Shown here: positions 7,801 through 9,319 of the stretch, piece after piece
Layout: every line of letters starts with the position of its first letter
Numbering within the stretch: position 1 is the stretch's first letter
NCBI GenBank assembly: GCA_028871775.1
Contig: JAGWMH010000060.1
Coordinates: 1 to 9,319, forward strand
Reading direction: 5' to 3'
Length of the DNA: 9,319 bases
Origin: Betaproteobacteria bacterium
Lineage (GTDB): Bacteria; Pseudomonadota; Gammaproteobacteria; Burkholderiales; Gallionellaceae
Translations under genes and position numbers: made by a program
The notes under the pieces: model-generated
Told to the model about the DNA's origin: nothing
Databases searched by the model: none
The model's input: only the letters and a program-made list of their open reading frames with translations

Positions 7801-9319
7801 GCCCACCAAGGCATCATTTCCGCTGCCGCCGCCCAGTGTGTCGTTCGCTGTGCTGCCATACAGCGCATCATCGCCAGCGCCTCCCTGCAACGGCAATCCA
7901 TTGCCGAACGTCGCCATCACATCGCTATTATCGGTAGCGCTTGCCTGAACGATTCCATGCTGGGCGAGCAATACATCGATCGACATCGAGGAGCCATCAC
8001 TGAACGCAATATCCTGAATAGCAAGATTGCTTAGCGAGCCGATGGCAATATTGTCCCCGCCGCCCAGATCGAGAGCCAGCGCTGCGCCGTCCCAGACAGG
8101 AGTAATCATGCCAGCGGCAATCCCAGTACCTAGCTGCAAAGTGTTTGGCGCAGATGCGAAGGTTGGCTGACCGATCCGATCACCTGGATAGCCGCTATCC
8201 GAAATTACGTCGGCGCCATCACCTCTGTTGTACACATAGGTATCGCTACCCGCGCCGCCCATCAGCACATCGTTGCCCTTACCACCGAGTAGCACATCGT
8301 TACCGTCGCCGCCGCTGATCCGGTCGGTGGTGTTGGTTCCGGTCAGGGCATCGTCTCCGGCGGTGCCGACAATATCGAAACCTCGCTCCAGCAACTGGGC
8401 GTAACTGAGTGTCGTGCCATCCGCAAACTGGAAGTTCTCTATGATGGGGGGAGCTTGAACATTGTTTGGATCGAAGCCCTGGATGTGGATTGCATCTTCG
8501 CCGTTGCCGGTCTTGATCAGCAGCGAACCCAAACTCAACGTGACCGAGGCCGGATCAACCCCGGCGCCGAACACGATCTTATTCGTCCCGGCCGTGTCGA
8601 TGATGGTGTCAACGCCGTTACCGGCTTCGAACACATAGGTGTCGTTGCCCGCGCCGCCCATCAATGTATCATTGCCTGCGCCGCTGTAGATGGTGTCGTT
8701 TCCGTTCCCACCATAAACGGTACTGGTTTCGTTTGCATTGCCGCTTAACCGAATGGTCGTATTTCCGTCTCCGGCATAGATGGTATTGCTGCCCGCTCCG
8801 CCATAAATGGTGTCGTTGGCGTTGCCACCATAAATGGTTTGATTACCATTCCCGGCGTAAATGGTGGTCGTTTTTCCGGTACCGGCTTCGCTGCCGCTGA
8901 CCAGCATGTCGTTCCCGCCAGAACCGTAAATGATGGTGTTACCCGTTCCGGAATTCACAAAATTGCTGCCCGCGTTGATATCTGCCCAGTTCGATGCACC
9001 GATTCCGGAGAAAATCACGTTGTCCCCGCTTCCGCCGTAGATGGTGTTGCTTCCGGCGCCGCCCCAGATACGGTGATTGCCGGAACCGGCAACGATGTAG
9101 TCATTGCCGCCCTGTGCATTGATGAGGCTGTTGCCGGAGCCGCCGAAGATAACGTCGTCCCCGCCCCCCGAAAACACACTACTGTCACCGCTCCCGGCAT
9201 CGATGTAGTTGCCGCCGTTCGACCCGATGATCAGGCTGTTGCCGCTGCCCGCAAAGATGGTGTCGCGGCTGTTGCCTGCTGGGGTGCTGGGATAGGTTTC
9301 GTAATAGGGGCCGTAAGGG
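1900..9319 (-). CDS. Giant RTX / cadherin-like / VCBS repeat protein, type I secretion substrate (5' partial)
   Basis: A single open frame runs from the window edge to a TAA at 1900-1902, with 2472 residues visible. The first GTG at 9175-9177 is not the true start, because RTX-like sequence continues in frame to 9318. The protein contains many calcium-binding nonapeptides of the GGxGNDxLx type, haemolysin-associated segments of the kind IxxxxFADGTxxxxxQLL, four CADG domains (one split), five VCBS or Big_9-like domains ending in NDAPV, and a C-terminal module with no cleaved signal peptide to be seen. Such proteins are exported in one step by a T1SS and fold outside the cell on binding calcium. 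The HlyD and HlyB-like genes directly downstream support this. A role as a giant adhesin or matrix protein is the likeliest reading; no enzyme domain is visible, although one could lie in the missing N-terminus. The composition is rich in G, D, N, A and T, and only two cysteines are present. Domain-level entries below use residue numbers counted from the first complete codon (9316-9318). Confidence 0.95.
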   Translation of the reverse strand, partial: PYGPYYETYPSTPAGNSRDTIFAGSGNSLIIGSNGGNYIDAGSGDSSVFSGGGDDVIFGGSGNSLINAQGGNDYIVAGSGNHRIWGGAGSNTIYGGSGDNVIFSGIGASNWADINAGSNFVNSGTGNTIIYGSGGNDMLVSGSEAGTGKTTTIYAGNGNQTIYGGNANDTIYGGAGSNTIYAGDGNTTIRLSGNANETSTVYGGNGNDTIYSGAGNDTLMGGAGNDTYVFEAGNGVDTIIDTAGTNKIVFGAGVDPASVTLSLGSLLIKTGNGEDAIHIQGFDPNNVQAPPIIENFQFADGTTLSYAQLLERGFDIVGTAGDDALTGTNTTDRISGGDGNDVLLGGKGNDVLMGGAGSDTYVYNRGDGADVISDSGYPGDRIGQPTFASAPNTLQLGTGIAAGMITPVWDGAALALDLGGGDNIAIGSLSNLAIQDIAFSDGSSMSIDVLLAQHGIVQASATDNSDVMATFGNGLPLQGGAGDDALYGSTANDTLGGGSGNDALVGDAGNDVLIGGAGDDTLEGGAGNDTYVYNLGDGTDAITDSANVTYQGGPSDTNTISFGAGITADMIRPAYDSAAQTVSLMAGNNGDSVNIGWINDLAIQNVKFADGATFTLDQLIAMSGGLSQIGSTESDMLYGTSQDDHLIGLAGDDILIGDAGGDTLIGGQGNDYLDGGVGNDVYLFNHGDGADIIDDRPWRWGGESGEERVTEINTLVLGEYITPEMMVATVDQNGNTVLDFGGGDSVNVGWYSSNLRWDKSAIQEIKFANGDVFTLNDVLNGSVLQQHLPNQATRQGGQFSFTLSQNPFFVSSGAAYTYSAMLADGSALPSWLSFDSTTGIFSGVASNWDVGSLDVTVTATDINGVSANSSLHLDVLNMNDAPTVIEPLADQSATEGQAFSYVVGGQSSSASFLEDVADSGTPDQVWPAYGAFRDGSGGNDVYTFVRGDGNVAINEWDNTPMDTVQFSDVSPADVTVSQNQYGDVLMSVNGAGDSLTLTNWLFSDANKVEQVTFADGTVWGTAEIQSRLSTAQTSGDDYITGTAADETLLGGSGNDGLVGAGGSDLLSGGSGNDWLTADMNYADGANDLLMGGAGVDGLSASASSDLLIGGQGNDTISGYDGNNVILFNRGDGNDWIDPWSSGPATQASTISLGGVAYADLAFRREGDNLVLDTGNGESLTFDSWFGQNWADSSVQGNKVIDRLQIVSEGMAGYGPNSSDPLLNKRIQQFDFAGLANQFEAALAADPAITTWQLAPHLVDFSLGGSDTSAIGGDMAYLYGKNGNLNGLSEAEVRAQLTDAQFGIGAQALTKTTLGAVFSDVDTVHGDSLTYSATLADGSALPAWLAFDAAAQTFSGTPARADAGILNVAVTATDSGGLSATTNFALTVTGTGPVNAAPLAAADTVNVSEDTAQTAIAVADLLANDTDQNAGDTLALSGFDAVTAQGNTISQDAVGDLVLDIGDRYQSLGAGQTASDSFTYTISDAAGLTSAATVDVTIAGANDAPVNAIPIAGQQSNEDAPFNFTVPASTFSDIDNGDVLVYTATLADGPALPDWLTFDASTQTFSGIPLNGDVGNMDLLVTATDTGGLSASSNFALNVINVNDPPTANADTGAATEDGSAVLMSAATLVANDTDPDAIYGDTLNIVDVSQAASGASVSLLNGEVQYDIGNLYQSLTAGQTATDTFSYTIADAAGATSTADVTMTITGVNDAPVTVADTVAVQEDITLAASGNVLANDTDVDQGTVLSVADAGLRTGNYGSLTLAADGSYTYALDNASLAVQSLAQGQTVTEAFGYQATDGLVNTPSILTVTLTGTNDAPATSVDVAAAQEDVTLTATGNVLANDTDVDQGTMLTVANAGVFAGQYGQLTLAADGSYSYALDNASLAVQSLAEGQTVTEAFGYQATDGLVNTPSTLTVTITGTNDAPVTTVDAAAVQEDFNIVATGNVLANDTDVDQGTVLSVANAGLRTGSYGQLTLAADGSYSYALDNASLAVQSLAAGQVVAETFGYQATDGFVATPSTLTVTITGTNDAPVAAIPLADQMATETGTFTYQLPPNAFTDIDQGDKLTYNAALSNGSALPTWLTFNANTQTFSSTLPDGSAGLWDISVTATDTSGASATSAFRLDVANLTKGSCEEDNLVGTSLRDVMYGLADDDWLRGGAADDVLVGGSGNDVLEGGAGNDTLIGGIPLGATIAGAPVVAEQCSDSNNGEDSHHADEHGDSDGHSHHDDEHGKPGNNLLNGGAGNDTLIGGAGNDLLIGGTGNDTLNTGLGADIIAFNRGGGQDIVLASAGADNTLSLGGGIRNSDLAFRHVGNDLILEAGPTSTGSGQASDQITFRDWYASPSNHSIANLQMISNVMSKSMQDSHDKLEGKAVWQFDFGALVKNFDQAVAAKGATDHWALANALLDKHLEHSSEGVLGGDLAWQYGTNGSLASVSLNAAQDVLGNSSFGANPQQVHKLSGLKDGVAMLG
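1903..2484 (-). other. C-terminal module of the giant protein, presumed T1SS signal region
   Basis: Residues about 2279-2472 follow the last RTX nonapeptide. They run from FNRGGGQD through SDLAFRHVG and DQITFRDWY to a helical-looking tail with LQMISNVM, WQFDFGALVKNFDQA, HWALANALLDKHL, LGGDLAWQYGTNGSL and LNAAQDVLGNSSFG. I recognise this tail as recurrent at the C-termini of large proteobacterial RTX proteins. T1SS signals are C-terminal and uncleaved, so this is the probable signal region. A diverged second copy is found at 5389-5940. A dispersed repeat adds about ten residues (PTSTGSGQAS, 2324-2333) between LILEAG and DQITF. Confidence 0.7.
2324..2345. repeat. Short dispersed repeat, copy 2, in frame inside the giant RTX gene
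   Basis: The plus strand reads gcctgtcctgagcccgtcgaag, whose reverse complement matches the hlyD copy (717-739) except for one missing base. It encodes most of the PTSTGSGQAS stretch. The homologous inner module at 5389-5940 goes straight from LVLDTG to NGESLTF with no such stretch, so an insertion of about 24-27 bases here is the simplest explanation. The reading frame is kept. Confidence 0.75.
2485..2910 (-). other. Terminal RTX calcium-binding array, in two blocks
   Basis: Residues 2137-2192 and 2238-2277 contain canonical nonapeptides such as GGSGNDVLEGGAGNDTLIGG and GGAGNDLLIGGTGNDTL. These fold into a calcium-bound parallel beta-roll. The two blocks are separated by about 45 residues with no nonapeptide, including a His/Asp-rich loop. 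In T1SS substrates the last RTX block close to the C-terminus is thought to help folding begin outside the cell. Confidence 0.85.
2608..2706 (-). other. His/Asp/Glu-rich loop interrupting the terminal RTX array
   Basis: Residues 2205-2237 start at a cysteine and are strongly charged, with HHADEHGDSDGHSHHDDEHG in the middle. Seven histidines fall within a 20-residue stretch. The loop joins two RTX blocks after an Ala/Pro/Val-rich lead-in (IPLGATIAGAPVVAEQ). Such tracts often bind transition metals (Zn, Ni, Cu, Fe), but no defined metal-site motif can be assigned, so function is inferred only. It may also simply be a flexible surface loop. Confidence 0.6.
2929..3216 (-). other. CADG / He_PIG cadherin-like domain, last copy
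   Basis: Residues 2035-2130 have the full pattern of the family: IPLADQMATETGTFTYQLP, then FTDIDQGDKLTYNAAL, NGSALPTWLTFNANTQTF and the closing strands DISVTATDTSGASATSAFRL. It is an Ig-like beta-sandwich of about 95 residues acting as a stalk or adhesion unit. It links the VCBS repeats to the terminal RTX block. Confidence 0.8.
3217..4179 (-). repeat. Three tandem 321-bp repeats encoding VCBS-type domains
   Basis: Units at 3859-4179, 3538-3858 and 3217-3537 each encode exactly 107 residues (1714-1820, 1821-1927, 1928-2034). All have QED near the start, GNVLANDTDVDQGT, YGxLTLAADGSYxYALDNAS, AVQSLAxGQ, FGYQATDG and end in TGTNDAP. The DNA of the units is also closely alike, with long shared runs such as the one encoding YALDNASLAVQS. 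VCBS units extend the stalk of giant surface proteins and may bind calcium or ligands. The exact period points to recent tandem duplication. Confidence 0.9.
4180..4509 (-). other. Big_9/VCBS-like cadherin domain B
   Basis: Residues 1604-1713 carry PPTANADTGAATEDGSAV, LVANDTDPDAIYGDTLNI, then LYQSLTAGQTATDTFSYTI, DAAGATSTADVTMTITG and NDAPV. It resembles the domain at 4804-5136 more closely than the three 107-residue units, with the shared YQSLxAGQTAxDxFxYTI segment. It immediately precedes the tandem units in the protein. Confidence 0.75.
4510..4803 (-). other. CADG / He_PIG cadherin-like domain, third copy
   Basis: Residues 1506-1603 form a complete domain: IPIAGQQSNEDAPFNFTVP, FSDIDNGDVLVYTATLADG, ALPDWLTFDASTQTFSG and LLVTATDTGGLSASSNFAL, ending near NDPP. 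It sits between the two Big_9-like domains. It also serves as an intact template for judging the split copy upstream in the protein. Confidence 0.8.
4804..5136 (-). other. Big_9/VCBS-like cadherin domain A
   Basis: Residues 1395-1505 run from APLAAADTVNVSEDTAQ through DLLANDTDQNAGDTLAL to YQSLGAGQTASDSFTYTI, DAAGLTSAATVDVTIAG and NDAPV. This is a beta-sandwich extension unit paired with the similar domain at 4180-4509. The A - CADG - B arrangement suggests earlier duplication of a two-domain unit. Confidence 0.75.
5140..5388 (-). other. CADG domain, second half of a split copy
   Basis: Residues 1311-1393 contain LGAVFSDVDTVHGDSLTYSA, TLADGSALPAWLAFDAAAQT and NVAVTATDSGGLSATTNFAL, the later strands of the fold. 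The opening segment that the other copies have (IPLADQ...F.Y) is absent here. It is found instead at 6610-6672, on the other side of about 407 residues of RTX-type sequence. Confidence 0.7.
5389..5940 (-). other. Internal copy of the C-terminal (T1SS tail) module
   Basis: Residues about 1127-1310 parallel the true C-terminus segment by segment: FNRGDGND/FNRGGGQD, ADLAFRREG/SDLAFRHVG, LTFDSWFG/ITFRDWYA, LQIVSEGM/LQMISNVM, QQFDFAGLANQFEAALAA/WQFDFGALVKNFDQAVAA, IGGDMAYLYGKNGNL/LGGDLAWQYGTNGSL and LTDAQFG/LGNSSFG. Here it lies about 1160 residues before the stop and runs directly into half a CADG domain. It is either a relic of a former protein end or a structural module in its own right. Confidence 0.75.
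5941..6609 (-). other. RTX and haemolysin-associated segment between the CADG halves
   Basis: Residues 904-1126. A variable start (SSASFLEDVADSGTPDQVW) leads to one nonapeptide, GGNDVYTFVRGDG, then a haemolysin-associated segment with LTNWLFSDANKVEQVTFADG. An RTX array follows: TSGDDYITGTAADETLLGG, then GGSGNDGLVGAGGSDLLSGG, an irregular part with TADMNYADGANDLLMGG, and GGQGNDTISGYDGNNVILFN. Together with the tail module at 5389-5940 it resembles the complete C-terminal end of an RTX protein. Confidence 0.7.
6610..6672 (-). other. CADG domain, first strands of a split copy
   Basis: Residues 883-903, VIEPLADQSATEGQAFSYVV, match the opening strands of intact CADG domains (IPLADQMATETGTFTYQL in the last copy). 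The continuation typical of the family (P.N.F.D.D.GD.L.Y.A.L) is missing here and replaced by GGQSSSASFLEDV. The missing remainder appears at 5140-5388. Confidence 0.65.
6673..6957 (-). other. CADG / He_PIG cadherin-like domain, first copy
   Basis: Residues 788-882: LPNQATRQGGQFSFTLSQN, YTYSAMLADGSALPSWLSF, DSTTGIFSGVASNWDVGSL and VTVTATDINGVSANSSLHL, ending at NDAP. It is nearly full-length but lacks the usual F.D.D.GD turn, having PFFVSSGAAYTYSA there instead. It marks the switch from RTX modules to Ig-like domains. Confidence 0.75.
6973..8640 (-). other. Four consecutive RTX plus haemolysin-associated calcium-binding modules
   Basis: Residues 227-782 hold four units, each ending in the haemolysin-associated pattern: GNDTYVFEAGNGVDTIID...FADGTTLSYAQLLERG (8380-8640), SDTYVYNRGDGADVISD...FSDGSSMSIDVLLAQHG (7951-8376), NDTYVYNLGDGTDAITD...FADGATFTLDQLIAMSG (7447-7938) and NDVYLFNHGDGADIIDD...FANGDVFTLNDVLNG (6973-7434). 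Units two to four begin with canonical nonapeptides such as GGKGNDVLMGGAGSDT and GGAGDDTLEGGAGNDT. The first unit is preceded by the degenerate array at the window edge. These match the haemolysin-type calcium-binding and associated domain families and would form calcium-loaded beta-rolls after export. Confidence 0.85.
8641..9319 (-). repeat. Degenerate Asn-rich RTX array built on a 27-base period
   Basis: Residues 1-226 repeat a nine-residue unit such as AGNGNQTIYGGNANDTIYGG and GGAGSNTIYAGDGNTTI. On the plus strand the motif t(a/t)(a/g)atgg recurs exactly 27 bases apart at 8777, 8804, 8831 and 8858. Many units have Asn where the canonical RTX aspartate sits (GSN, GNH, GDN), and short non-repeat stretches interrupt the series (IGASNWADINAGSNFVNSGT; SEAGTGKTTT). 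The array continues past the window edge, so its full size and the protein's N-terminus are unknown. Confidence 0.8.

Noticed and set aside
8641..8880. CRISPR-like array from the regularly spaced taaatgg motifs
   Set aside because: The period is 27 bases with no unique spacers, and the units translate as RTX nonapeptides in one continuous frame.
9175..9177. GTG as the true start of the giant protein
   Set aside because: RTX-like residues continue in the same frame to the window edge (IFAGSGNSLIIGSNGG and onward), with no stop and no ribosome-binding context, so the start lies outside the window.

Overview
The window holds one minus-strand gene cluster of a type I secretion system (T1SS) and its giant substrate. 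It looks like a Gram-negative proteobacterium with a moderately GC-rich genome. A betaproteobacterium, for example in the Nitrosomonadales, would fit the short dispersed repeat found inside both large genes, but that placement is a weak inference. Transcription runs from high to low coordinates. All three genes lie on the minus strand, and there is no long non-coding stretch.

From 9319 down to 1900 runs one uninterrupted reading frame. Its N-terminus is outside the window, and 2472 residues are visible. It is a secreted, calcium-binding RTX protein with a mosaic of repeat domains. In order, numbering from the first complete codon at 9316..9318, these are: a degenerate, Asn-rich RTX nonapeptide array (1-226); four RTX plus haemolysin-associated modules (227-782); a dystroglycan-type cadherin-like (CADG/He_PIG) domain; the first strands of a second CADG domain; about 407 residues of RTX 'tail' sequence; the remainder of that CADG domain; a set of VCBS/cadherin-like and CADG domains that includes three tandem 107-residue VCBS units; a terminal RTX block interrupted by a His/Asp-rich loop; and a C-terminal module presumed to carry the T1SS signal.

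Three bases after its stop codon (1897-1899) begins an HlyD-family membrane fusion protein (535..1896). After a 55-base gap containing a perfect hairpin comes the start of an HlyB-type ABC exporter (1..479, cut by the window edge). Its N-terminal peptidase-like domain has no cysteine at the usual catalytic position. The order substrate, adaptor, ABC transporter suggests one operon exporting its own giant surface or extracellular protein through an outer-membrane TolC-type channel encoded elsewhere. An adhesive or biofilm role is likely from the architecture but is not shown by the sequence.

The most unusual points are: (i) the C-terminal module is present a second time in the middle of the protein; (ii) that inner copy is the end of a cassette of about 1.2 kb that splits a CADG domain in two; (iii) a short dispersed DNA repeat sits in frame inside both the giant gene and hlyD, in opposite orientations; (iv) a His/Asp-rich, possibly metal-binding loop interrupts the last RTX array, close to the only two cysteines of the visible protein.
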